64,000 nt of DNA from Mesodorylaimus sp. YZB2_4 (Eukaryota; Nematoda; Enoplea; Dorylaimida; Dorylaimidae). The stretch is taken from contig JASANH010000606.1 of NCBI GenBank assembly GCA_030248295.1, positions 1,612,001-1,676,000 on the forward strand. The letters are read 5' to 3'. This document shows positions 49,601 to 60,583 of the stretch, piece by piece. The first letter of the stretch is position 1; each line of letters opens with the position of its first letter. A program made the translations under genes and the position numbers. A model generated the notes under the pieces. It had not been told where the DNA came from and searched no databases. It saw only the letters and a list, made by a program, of their open reading frames with translations.

Positions 49601-51938
49601 TTTAAAAATACTGTACTCCATGAGTGAGAATCGGGAACCAGTGAAAGTTTGAAAGCTTTATTAACCCTCTTTGAGAAGTCCACTTATCTCTATATGGAAA
49701 GCACAACAAGTTTTGGGCGATATCAGTCATATATCCATTATCTGTGATCCTAGAGCTATATTTAGGCCCTTTAAGTGGTCGTATGATGATCAGCATTAGA
49801 ATAAAGTTTCTCCAATCTAATCAAAGCTGAGACATTCCAGCCAAAAATTAAAACCCGCAGTCTTCCGCTCTTTTGCTTGGACGTTCGTTAGAGTTTAGTG
49901 CGATACAAAGAGACCCTTGAGATTTTTTACCGCACTCGCATCATGTCATCATACTTTATCCATAGCCAAACACTATAGGGCCAAGCCCCTTGAGGGCTAA
50001 AGAACGCATATTTGACAACCATATTGTACCCAGGCGGAAGTCGAACCCTCCCCCGTAAGTGCGCACCCAGCGTGAGTGGCAGACGCCTGAACCCGTTAGG
50101 CCGCGACCCGGGCGACCTCCAGAAATTGTATGCCCTTTGCGCTGCATGAGAGGGTCAAAATAGTCACCGCACACTCGAGGGGAAAATTACCAAAAAGTTA
50201 TTGAGCGAAAATTTTGACTGGGCAACATTCAGGTCGACCCTTACAGAAAGGGCAATCATGTTCTGTTTCATTTCAGAAGGAAAGTCCGTGGATGGAAAAG
50301 AGCTAAAGAAGCATCCATCGAAGGAAAAGTTATCCAAGGATACGAAACCGAAAGAAAAACGTGAGCTGCTGTTTTTTGTGTGGAATTTTGGGTTCGTCGA
50401 TCGATATTTTGTGTTCTTTTTTTCAGCGAAAAGTCGTAGCCGAAGTCCACGTCGCAGTAGCGATCACAGTCGTTCCCATCGACCACCAGTTTCGAAAGGA
50501 ACGGGGCCCAGGATGACTCGTCCGCCTCCCCATCGGCCAGTATTGTCTCGTCCTCCGCCGCCCCGTCCGTCCGCACCGCATGGTCGATCGATGTACGAAC
50601 GAAGTTTGGCTAGAGCAGCGATGGTTCGTGCGAGGGCTGTCGATGTACGTCGGGAACGGGAACAACGAGAACGCGAGCGTGAGAGAGAACGAGCGCGTCA
50701 AAGAGAGGTCGACGAGCGACTTCGTCAAAAAGAAATGGAATTTCGACAACGCGAGGAAAAACTGAAACTCGCTAAGGAGATCGAAAGATTAAAGTATGGA
50801 CATGTTCTTGTTGGGCGGGTGAAATGGAATTATGGAATTTCTTTGCAGATACGAAAGAGAGAAGCTGGAGCGAGAACGCTTGGAACTGCAGCAGCTGAGA
50901 ATGCAAACGGCACCATACGTTCGTGACAGGTAGGATGCATGGGTGATCAAAACTTGTTCCGGTTGCTCAGAAATTAATTTACCATGATCAATTTCAGAAT
51001 GCCGCCGCCAGCTGCTCCAGTTGCAGCGGGAATGAAACGCCCGTACGATGGCGTTCCGTCTGCATACAGTGGGGACGCAAAACGAGCTAACTATGGCGGA
51101 GTTTCAAGCGGCTTTGGGAGCCGAAGCAGTGGTCGCGAGCGCACACCCCCGAGGTAAGGTTGCTTTTCGGCTTTGCTTTGCGTGTGTCTGAGTGGCTCGT
51201 TTGTAGAAGAGACAGTTACGGATCGAGGGACAGTTCGCGCACAGGAGGGAGCCGTTACAGCAGCGACGGTAGGAGATCGTCGGATCGACGCGCGCCAACA
51301 TCTTCGAGCCGCAGTGGAAGTCACCGCGATGATGATAATCGCCAACGCCGTCCTGAAGCGGGAAGCAGATCGGCGCCGTCTTCTCGATCTACTGCATCGA
51401 GCAGTCGGCGTGTGTCTTCGCCGCCGAGACGCAGCCGTGACGCTCCGCCACCGCCACCTCCGCCGCCTCCGCGGGTTGGTCCCAGCTGGGGAGGCAATTC
51501 TTCTTCGAGCCGTCACTCGTCAGGCAGCAGACGTGATCGAGACGGTGGTTATGGAAGCTCGGCTCGAATGAGCAGCGGCAGTAGCTCCAACTATGGAACG
51601 AGTGGTCGTACATTCTCTCAGTCGACCAATGCTGCACCTTGGCCGACAGCAGCTAGCTTGTCCGGAATGCCCACCGTGGGGGCTTGGGCTCGTCCAGGTA
51701 TGTCTAGTCTGCTCCCACCCGGGACCCTGCCCAGTCGTCAGTCACGTTACGACCACATCCCACTTGCATTGCAGGTCCGACACCAGCAGTCGGCTCGAAC
51801 GTGTGGACGAATATGCCCCCCAATGTATTCCCGAACACGATGACAGGCGCCGCCAGTGCTGGAAATTACAATTCAGCCGGCGATCGGTTCGACTCTTATG
51901 GCAAACCATATTCCAGCTCCACTGGACGTCGATACTAA
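43656..51938 (+). CDS. SAFB: Scaffold attachment factor B-like (SAP + RRM) protein
   Basis: Nuclear matrix/RNA-processing protein binding AT-rich DNA through its SAP domain and RNA through one RRM. Exons: 43656-43769, 47453-47546, 47598-47650, 47717-47777, 48043-48478, 48817-48890, 48944-49008, 49063-49236, 49291-49525, 50277-50360, 50427-50793, 50849-50929, 50998-51153, 51207-51697 and 51775-51938; 882 residues with all phases consistent. Exon 1 encodes the SAP domain ([19 protein letters not shown]…ALVERLAQ). The RRM spans exons 7-8 ([26 protein letters not shown] … [18 protein letters not shown]), matching SAFB closely. Next come RS/proline-rich, Arg/Glu coiled-coil ([24 protein letters not shown]) and Gly/Ser/Arg-rich segments, ending GRRY. 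The 3.7-kb first intron hosts a KCTD gene on the other strand. Confidence 0.93.
43770..45751. other. SAFB-like intron 1, left part
   Basis: About 2 kb of non-coding intron between SAFB exon 1 and the 3' end of the nested KCTD gene. Several open frames (e.g. 44651-45064, minus) show no recognisable domain. Confidence 0.5.
45752..46519 (-). CDS. KCTD: KCTD8/12/16-type BTB protein, intronless and nested
   Basis: The vertebrate group (KCTD8, 12, 16) are auxiliary subunits of GABA-B receptors that tune G-protein/K+-channel coupling. A single uninterrupted 255-residue frame starts at ATG 46519. BTB/T1 domain about 4-100 ([41 protein letters not shown]). The H1 domain follows from about 125 ([70 protein letters not shown]). 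It lies wholly inside intron 1 of the SAFB-like gene, on the opposite strand. Lack of introns, in a region where every other complete protein-coding gene is split, suggests a retroposed or naturally single-exon gene. The frame is intact, so it is probably functional. Confidence 0.93.
   Translation of the reverse strand: MSKSDIIDLNVGGVIYNAARSLLIKYSRSRLYEWFNSERQDTIGLNKDARGYYFIDRDGHLFRFVLDYLRNDRLLLPEGFSERQRLLSEAQFFKLQGLIEVLTPGKLRLTGRDSSRLVSASPGSGAPGYITIGYHGSFSFGPQGLAADVNFRKINRILVCGRVSLCREVFGDTLNEGRDPDRGHQNDRDRYTSRYYLKHNLIETAFDMLAERGFKLITSCASGTSGPTGEPKPGSSTEEDRWAHYNEFVFYRPPN
46520..47452. other. SAFB-like intron 1, right part: upstream region of nested KCTD
   Basis: About 0.93 kb that is both SAFB intron and the presumed KCTD promoter. 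No element identified. A TACAGTA motif lies just upstream of the KCTD ATG at 46530. Confidence 0.45.
49975..50135 (-). repeat. tRNA-derived SINE-like repeat in SAFB-like intron 9
   Basis: On the minus strand a good box B (GGTTCGACTTCC, at 50047-50036) lies about 45 nt downstream of a box A-like segment (TCGCGGCCTAACGGGT, at 50106-50091), spacing expected of a Pol III internal promoter. The flanking stems do not make a proper cloverleaf, so it is more likely a SINE or tRNA pseudogene than a functional tRNA. Confidence 0.5.
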
Positions 51939-52424
51939 GATTGGTGTTTCCATCGATTTATTATTCGATCGTATTAAAATCTGCTTTTTGTGCGGACTGA
52001 ACAATATACTGTATTTTATGCTTATTCTTACGATAAGTAGTTTTTGGCGGTTTTGCTGGTTTTCTTTTTTCAAGACTCGTGTACATATATCTTTTTTACC
52101 ACCGGTCACACTGTACATAGACTTCCCGACTAGACAAAACCGAAAAGGTTACGAAAATTAATGTTAGAACGCGGCAGAGAAAAGTTCTAGCGTTTCAAGA
52201 AAACCGCATCCATATAATACTGAATGATCACAAAAAAAAGAAAACCAAAAATTAGGGTCAGATCACCAAAAAAAGACCACAAAGCTTCGAAACAGCGGCG
52301 TAAAAAAACGAAATGCGACGAGTGCACGCATGTCGTTTACAAGAATGAAAAGTCTCAAATTTTCGTTTGATTGCTCATGAACGGAATCGAGCTTATCGTA
52401 CATGCCCACCATGAGAAAAGCGTG
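51939..52424. other. Convergent 3' intergenic SAFB-like / RUSC-like
   Basis: 486 bp tail-to-tail spacer, A/T-rich; presumably both 3' UTRs. No gene seen. Confidence 0.5.
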
Positions 52425-55400
52425 CTACAAAAAAGTTACATATGTCACTTTCTTTCGAGGAACTAAACCAATTTCGCCATTGCGCTGACATCGAAGGAAA
52501 CCGTCCTCCTTGTCGTCGAGCAAAATCATAGTATCGCCTTTTGAAAACTCCAGCAGATTTGTCTTGTGATCACCCTTCTGTTCGTCAATGGCGTAGACGT
52601 ATCTGAAAAGGCACCCAGTGTACTCGACCATAGCAGTGCTGGGTTTTGTGTTTTCGTAAGGCCCTTCCTTCGCAACAGGGGAATATCACATCCCCGAATC
52701 AATATTTCACTCGACTCACCTCGCATCGGCTGATCGATAATCGGAGTCCGAGTAGACATTCGTATCGGGCGCATCGATTTCAGAAAAGGTGGACGCTGTT
52801 ACGCTCATAGCACTTTCGCTCCCCGTTGATTCGATACAACCGACTGGCTCGCATTCCACGATCGCCCTTCTGTTCGATAGCGATCGTTGCCGAGGGCCTT
52901 CGGGACACGACCGACTCGATTTCAGCACTGGAATTCTACTCGGGCGACTTAATGAATTCGCTCGGTTCGTCTCGGTCGGTTTGGCCGTCGATGCCGCGGT
53001 TCGTCTCGTGTCTGCCATTGCTTTGAAAGCGGCTGTATCGACCAAGACGCCCGATTTGAGACCGGCGTCCATGGATCTCGATTTTGGTGGCTCGCTTGCG
53101 TGCCGAACCATTTTCGATGGCACGCTCGAACTTTTCGGAACTCGGGAATCGCTCGGGAGACGAGTCGGTATCAACGAGTATCGCAGACCATCCGTGTCTT
53201 CATTCCCATCCACGCCCATCTCAGCAGGCATCGAGTACGCGTTCGTGCCGTCGTTCGGCTTTTGGAATGTGACGACGATCTCCTTGTGCAGCGAAATGGT
53301 ACTGCTAAGTCCTCCGCAAGCACCTTCAGCCGACTCCTCGTCATCATTCGTACTCGCCGTCGAGATGGTCACTTGAACGGGCAGCGATGGTAAAGCCAAT
53401 GGGTCCAGATTCAAGTGATCAAAGGGTAACATGCTCAACGGCTGAATAGCGCTCAAAAGTTCATCGAACAAAGTTTTATATGAAGTCGCAGCTTTGCGGA
53501 CAAATGCCAGATCATTGTAATTCTCCGATAAAATCTTATCTTTCAGGACGAGATACGAAAGCCAACAATCCAGTGAACGTAAGCTGAAACACGGCTATCC
53601 TCAGCTTAACCAGCAAAATGGAGATGGAACATCACTGCTGTGTGCAATAATAAGGACCAGCCACGTACTTCTGCAGGCCCTACGGTCATCCAAATACATC
53701 AGCAATGTCCCTCCCCACGCTGACCGACTGAGACTGACACCAAAAGCGTATGACTCAAGAAATATAGTTCCGTACGTCTTGAAATTCCCTTGAGCTTCCT
53801 TCACTTCCTGAGCAAACCCCGCTCATCGAGTAATAGCCCCCTAATCAATATTGTGTCCTGGAGCTGCCTTTTAGTGGGCGGCCGCCAATGCAGATTGGAA
53901 CCCATCAAGATAGGAGAATCCTTCCTCCGCTTACTCAAGAAAACACTCGGTGAATCAGCCTCTTTCGAATTATATCAAGCCACGGGTGAAGTACTCCCAA
54001 ACAAGGGGGCCAGATTACAGAGGATTGCAGTCAATTGACCCCTGGCCACACGAGTGACCTACCTTAGCAGGCCATTGACAAATGCCACAAACAGCAGCGA
54101 GTGTTCTCCGTTGTCTCCGACCGATTTATCGAGGTCCGTTACTAACTCGTAAATGGATTTCGTGGCAGGACCTGCAATACTAATCACTGGCACCAACCAT
54201 CCAACTGCAGATCCACAACGACTTACCAAGCGTCGCGGACGCTAGGGCTACTGTCCATACAGTCTTTCCTTGCAAAAGTCCATTAGCCACTAGCCTCTCC
54301 ACCGTCGGACACAGAGAATAGCGAATAACAGCGCTCGCCGCATTTGCAGTTTCTCGAGATATTTCTTGCCATGGCTGAAAGATAACCAACCGTGTGGCCT
54401 TTGTTGATCCTTGTACAAAATGGGAAAAACCACTCACCTCAGATCGCTGACAACCGTTCAGTTGTTTCACCAACATCTCGCACGCATTCACAACGCCTTG
54501 AACGAGCCCTAAAAATCAAATTCTCTTCCTATACGATCCCTCATTCGCGCAACATAAACTCTCTGTTCTGCTCGAGATCATACGGGCAATGGCAGTCAAG
54601 TTAAACCAACTGCGCGCTGCCTTGTCTTGTTTACGCTGGGCCGTATATACACTGCCTGAATGCATCACGACCTCGCCGAGGGATTCGCGCACGTCATACA
54701 ACACCATCCAGCAGCTGCTCATCGTCTTACCTACCCTTCGAAGAGGGCAGTCAAAGGGCTATAATCCGACTACTGGCAGTTTTTAGAATGCAAATCAAGG
54801 CTAGCTACCACTCGACTAGACGTCGCCCTCCAAACTCAGTCCCACCCCAACATTTACACAAAAACCCCTCAAGAAGCACTACGCATCTAATCGTAAGTAT
54901 CAGTTTGGTACAACTCAGGGCGTCGCCCATACATTTATCCCATGCATCTAGGAATATCTATTCGTAAGCGCCAAGCACTTCCGTGCACTCATCCCATATC
55001 GCTGCCACAAATCAGCCAATATACCGCCCACCAAAAATATTACTTCGACTTCGCTCACCTCTTTTCTGCTGATACACTTTGGCGGCGTTGACTTTCATAC
55101 GTCTCTTCGCATTAGTGCCTAAAATCGAAACTATCAACAACAAAACTCATGCTCTACAGCTTCAAGCCATCTTACCATCACAATTGCGGCACCCTTCCTT
55201 TTCCCCAGACCAGCCTTTCTTCGACTTTATTTCTTCGATAATGTCGCTGGTCTTGCAATCACAAAAGTCCACGTCTTCTCCATCCGTCAAATTCTGATCT
55301 TCCACCACGACCACCAGCGAACCACTTTCGGTCAGATCTTGAGACGGCGATCGAACTCGATAACACGTCGCGCACGGTTTCGCCGCCTCGTCCGAAGTGC

Positions 55401-58400
55401 ACACCAATTGAGTCGGGCGTAATTTCTTCAATGGATACCCACCGATCGGACCAAACTGACTCATCTCCTTCACATTTTGTACTGAGTAAAATTTAGGAAC
55501 TCTCGAATGCATTGAGCCAGTGATTTCGCGAACGTGGTACTCCGAATGCGTCCCGGCCCATGGCGAGGAGCGGACGCAGTAATCTTCATCTTCCTCATCC
55601 TCGTCATCCGAGCATACCAGATGACGACTAAGGTGTCTCATGCGGACTGGTGGCATCAGGCGTTCATCATCGCTGCACGCACCGCCCACACTCTTCGCAA
55701 CCGTGTTCAGAGGTCGATAGTCACGCTCGCTGGCTGTTTCGGCTTCTTCTTCCTCCGTATCATCCGTATCGCCCACGCACACGTGCCCACTGTATCGTTT
55801 CCTGCATGGTGTGTGTTTCTCCTCATGACACTTGGAACATGGACGACGAATCGGAGCCGCGGGAGCCGGACAACACCAAGTGGTGGTGTGATGATGGTGG
55901 AGCTGATGAGAGCAGCGACAGTGCGTTCGCGACGAGGACGAACCAGTCGACGATCTCTCGCACGCTTTATCTTCTTCCTCCACAATGCTTTCGAACTGTT
56001 TCCTCTTGAACGATGGCTCCGACAAGGGTCGTTGCTTTCTTCCCAATCGACGACTCCTTTGCTGAGGTGATGAACCCAGTTTCAACGACGCACGTTTCCC
56101 AACCGCCCTTCCTCCGCCACTGCAACCGCATGCCCCCGTACCGCGCAATAAAGACTTCTTGTCGATGTTCAGATCGGGTCGAAATACTGGCACTGATTTG
56201 CCCAACAAATCCGAATTGGTTTTGAAAAACGAATAAGCGTGCAAAACGTCTTTTGGTAACAACGTGGCCAACGATTCCCAATCTTGAATGTGCGACGGGC
56301 CACCGCTCGATCCCAGTCCAGAGTCGCGTCGAACACCCGGCGTCGACGAGGAGCCCGCTGCCGCGCTTAATCCATAATCGGCCGATTTCGTCTGAGCGAA
56401 CAAAGGCTGTGACTGCGGTAGCAACAGTTGCAATCCAGCAGTCGCAGACAAGTGTTTCGATGGCGTGAACGGTGGTGGCGGACTCGGCAATAGTCGTCGC
56501 GGCGGTGCCAACTGATCGTCGCTGGCATTGATCAGCTTGGCCTGTTGAGCCACGAAACTCGTCACATCGGGTCCATCGCCAAGAAATGCCAACGGGAACG
56601 GCGGTACGTGCGGGAATAGTTGCGGCACATTGAATGGAAATTTCAAGAAATTCAAATCGGGTACGTTGGCGAACGATGCCGACGGGCCACCGAACAGCAT
56701 TTTCTTCCAATCGGCCAATTTCGAGCTTGTGGCGGCAGTGGCAGCGCCCACCTGGGAACCACTCCCCACATAGGAGGGCCCGCCGAGAGTAGCCTTGGTG
56801 ACGCAAGTTGTAACAACGATCAGAGAATGTTGACTGTTGGGTATGGACGTTGTTTGAACCGACTGATCGACCACATAGACGGGCACCTGAGTGGCCGAGT
56901 CTTTCATGCGGCTCACTTCCGTCACATTGATTTGACTTTCGTCGGGTATTTTTGGCAGGATGCGCCTTCCGTGAGGAGCCCGTTCTGGCCTCTGCTGAAG
57001 CACGTAGTGGCCGTTGTTAGCGTTCTCCCTGTCTTCCTCCTCTTCCTGCTGTCTTAACAAAGTAGCGAACGTGCGAGGCGGCTTGGCTGGGGGACGAGCA
57101 TTACTGGCGCCACTTCCATGTTTGGCAGCAGCTCTAGCTGCCTGCTGATGAAAAGAAGTCAATTGCGGCGGCGGAGTTGTAACCGAATCACCACGCTCGT
57201 GCTCGAGTCGACAGTTGACGAAAAACTGCTGTTGACTAGACGAAGCCCCCTGTACTCCCCTCGTCGATGGCGGCACGAATCCGATCTCGTTGTGATTAAT
57301 ATCGATGTATCGGCCGTTGATGAAAAACTCGGCGTAATTATAATCTTCATCCGCCGTCACATTCGGTCTCTCCATGTCTTGGTCCTTCGATGTCATCGGA
57401 CAACCTTTCAGCTCGCAATCATCGCCACTCGCCACGCTCACTTTCGGAAGCGTCTTCGGTTTGGCACCAGTTGCGGCGCAACCCTGTTGGGAGCCAGTTC
57501 CAGTCATATAGCCGCTCGAGTCGCCCGACGAATGATCAGTTGCATGACGGAACTGCGGTATCGGTAGTCGATCGAATGTATTCGATAATTTCGATTTGAA
57601 GGCTTTCAACAACGAAAATCTGCTGGCGCCTTCTCCGCCGCTGACATTATCATCACCGTCACCGTCGTTTATCGATTCGGTCATGCTCACATCGGCCGCC
57701 CCTGATGAATATTTCAGTTCGTAGATGGGCATGCACTGGTCGCCGTTCCTGCTCAGCATCCGCTCCCCGCCGCCCATGCCTTCCATCGAGTCCCTTCCAT
57801 TCCTCGATGAACAATTGTTCAAATTGGGCAGGCTAGTAAATCTCGTGTAGGCATCGTAGGGTAGTTGATGATCAGTTTCGTAACTCCGTTTCACCCGACC
57901 CCACGTGACGAATGTGCTCTCATCGTTGTCTTCGCCATTCCCGGTAGACAACGATTCGCTTATGCCCGTCGTCCCATTGAAGCCGTTGTCCAGCAAAGAT
58001 CGTTCGACAGCGTTGCTTAGACGGGCGTCCTGATAATCCGTATCGTCCGAACCACCCACTCCACTTTCTGACACCGTCCCGCCTCGATCAAATGTCAAAA
58101 CGTAGTCTCGTTTCTTGGTGGTACACGCGGCCCGGATCAATTCTTCTTGCCCAACCATCGAGCTCATATCGAGACTGTCCGTGGAGATGAAAGCCGGCAT
58201 GGAAGAGGGTGGATTGTTTAGCAATACGGCCACTTGTTCGGCCGCCGACGGTAGTAAATCGGTGTTGCCCGTCGCTCCGCCAGTGCTCGAGAATAGACTC
58301 CCGGCGCTGATGGCCAAAGATGCGTCCAGCGAGTTGCAAGGGGGCACCGTGCGTATTTTATTGTGATTGCAGTCGGCCGACGGCACTTGCTGCCCCAAAG

Positions 58401-60502
58401 CCATGGCTGATGACGTCACAGCATCGTGAGCCGTCGTCGTAAACGAGTCCCAAATCATTTCGCCCGCTTCGTCCGAAACGTTTTTCCCCAGTTGATAAGC
58501 AGCCGCCGCTTTCCTCAACGTGCGAATATCCCGTCTCGAGAAATGATCAAAATCCAATTCGGCAACATTGGCATCGAAGTCGGTCGCCCATTTGGCGTGT
58601 CGGTGCATCCACGATTCGCTCAATACTCCCACGTTCGGCCCCGCCGCCGTCGCCTTATTCGACCCTGACGCCGCCTTGGCTCCGAACTCCAAGATCAACT
58701 GCATGTCTTCGTCCTGGAACAACGAGAAAACCACTGGTTTAGGCAAAACGTTCGCAAGTCATTCGCCGATTCGTCAAACTTGCTAACCTAAAAATTCACA
58801 CAAGCAGCAAAAACAGTTCAAAACCTAAGTTTCCTCCTTTTCTCGCAAAGCTAGGGGGAGTTTGAGGAGAGAACGGACACCCCACCCGACAAATCATTTC
58901 ATAACATCAGCGGGCGGAGAAAATACTCGCTTAAGAAGATTGATAAGTTGGAAAATGTCGCGAAAACAGTTTCTTTCAACAGCATCGCCAACAGACCTTT
59001 CCAGACTGTGTTTCAGACGAAACTCCTGCAAACTACTTGAGATGCTACAACAGCTGCTGGAGCTCGTCTAAAATGCAGTCTTGCTTACTTTTAGACGCGA
59101 TGAAACAGCGATGACGCTCCTTCGAGCCCCCCCCCCCCCGACGAGATGAGAAAGTAAGGGGACAGTTAAAAAGAAAGTGGCCCATTTCCTCGCCTCCCCT
59201 TTCTTGTTGCAAGATACGCGAACCGCGCAATTCGCTTCCGAGATCTTTTGAGCGATGTCTTCCACTTAGAGCCATTCTTAGACTCCCTGCCCAACCAGAA
59301 CGTAAGGCGATAAAAAGTGAAGGCTTACAGCGCGGTCCAGACGTCCCGGGTCAGCAAAAATGCAGTTTCCAAAAGAAAACGAGCAAATTTATCTAAGACA
59401 GATGTTGGAAGGCTTTTATCAGACCGCTCACAACCTCCTAGTCCGATGTAAATGGCTGTTAACTGAGAATGGCGGGACGACGGAACGCCTTAGGCATCAC
59501 CCATTCTACAACATCTGACAATCCTTCGAGAATAAATCAAGACCAAAATGGGTGAAAAATCGATCCCATTTTGATCAAATTACTGAGAACGGGCGAGAAA
59601 ATGCTGCGTTAAAACTTTTCAGTAGAAAATTTCCGACAAGCACGCTCGCTCCTTCAACCTCGAATCAATAGGCCGCCAATTTTGCCCGATATCGCATTTA
59701 GATGCTGCGTAGGAGACCCTCTTCGAACAAACCTCGCATCAATGCCGAGGTTTTAGAGAAAAACGAGCAAGAAAGAAATTCATTCACCGCTCTTTTACCT
59801 CATCCCTCCTACCCGCTGTCCGTTCAATCGCCCGAGCAAGCGGGTGGGGAAAACGTTATTCGAACGCTTTTTCTAGTGTTCATATCGATTCCTAGAGCAC
59901 ACGAGCAAAGCACCCTCTTCTTACCGCCTTAGCTCTCCAACAGGCCGACTGCATTCGGCTCTTTCGCCTAACTAGGGTTTCGTGTCAAATAACCGCTCCC
60001 CCTTCCATGTCATCTCCACCAGACCACTCGCACTCGCCCAGGGGCCGCTGCGGACCAAACGAAAATTAATGGAACGGTAATGCGTTAGGAACAAGAATGA
60101 CCGACACAGCCCGACCAGCCCCAAGCAATAGCACTAGACCAAAAAACTATTCCTTCCCGTCCAAATTCACCGAACGGATATTCATGGGAAACGGGCAGTA
60201 GTCACGTTCAATATTCAAAAATGCCTCAAGATAAAGGACTCGGCCGGCACCCGCTACAGGCGTCTTTCATCAAAGAAACGAGCCGATGGGCTAGAAAATG
60301 AATCAGCACAAAGAGGGGAGAATTCTTTTACCTGAATAAATGATCCGTCTTGGGAGGACCGATGGCCGGGGCTGTTAAAATTGACATCGGCCGCGGACAC
60401 GGGCGTATGCTCTCGGGTCGATGTCAGCGATGGTGGAGCTTGTTGCGAGGGCGTACGAGGCTGACGCCAATCGCCGTACGAACCAGCGACGTCCATCACC
60501 AT
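52425..60502 (-). CDS. RUSC: RUSC-like RUN and SH3 domain adaptor
   Basis: RUSC1/2 (NESCA, Iporin) proteins are neuronal trafficking adaptors; the related nematode RUN protein UNC-14 works with kinesin-1 and UNC-51. Eight exons on the minus strand: 60502-60332, 58713-55176, 55118-55059, 54508-54438, 54374-54227, 54171-54063, 53583-52720 and 52602-52425; about 1712 residues with consistent phases. One 3.5-kb exon encodes a long, largely disordered region with acidic runs and Cys/His-rich patches. The RUN domain spans exons 4-7 (LVQGVVNACEMLVKQLNG, VIRYSLCPTVERLVANGL, LLFVAFVNGLLRSLRSLDCWLSYLV, PLSMLPFDHLNLDPLAL). The C-terminus is an SH3 domain (FSKGDTMILLDDKEDGFLRCQRNGEIGLVP). Start ATG 60502 (MVMDVAG); upstream in-frame sequence lacks an ATG. 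Orthology is inferred from domain order. Confidence 0.8.
58714..60331. other. RUSC-like intron 1 (1.6 kb)
   Basis: Large intron with a poly(C) run near 59130. No gene or transposon ends recognised. Confidence 0.5.
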
Positions 60503-60583
60503 TACAGACGCCCAATGCGAACCCAATTGATGAAATATACGCTCGATTATACAGTCACTCAGAAAAAGTGAGTGATAAGCCAA

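Noticed and set aside
49975..50135. Functional tRNA on the minus strand
   Set aside because: Box A and B are present, but acceptor and anticodon stems do not pair properly; treated as SINE-like instead.
55967..56806. 279-codon open frame antisense to the large RUSC-like exon orientation set
   Set aside because: It lies within the 3.5-kb coding exon in another frame; composition mirrors the real frame and it matches no domain.
60583..60583. RUSC-like start at 60583
   Set aside because: The codon is TTG; the first in-frame ATG is at 60502.
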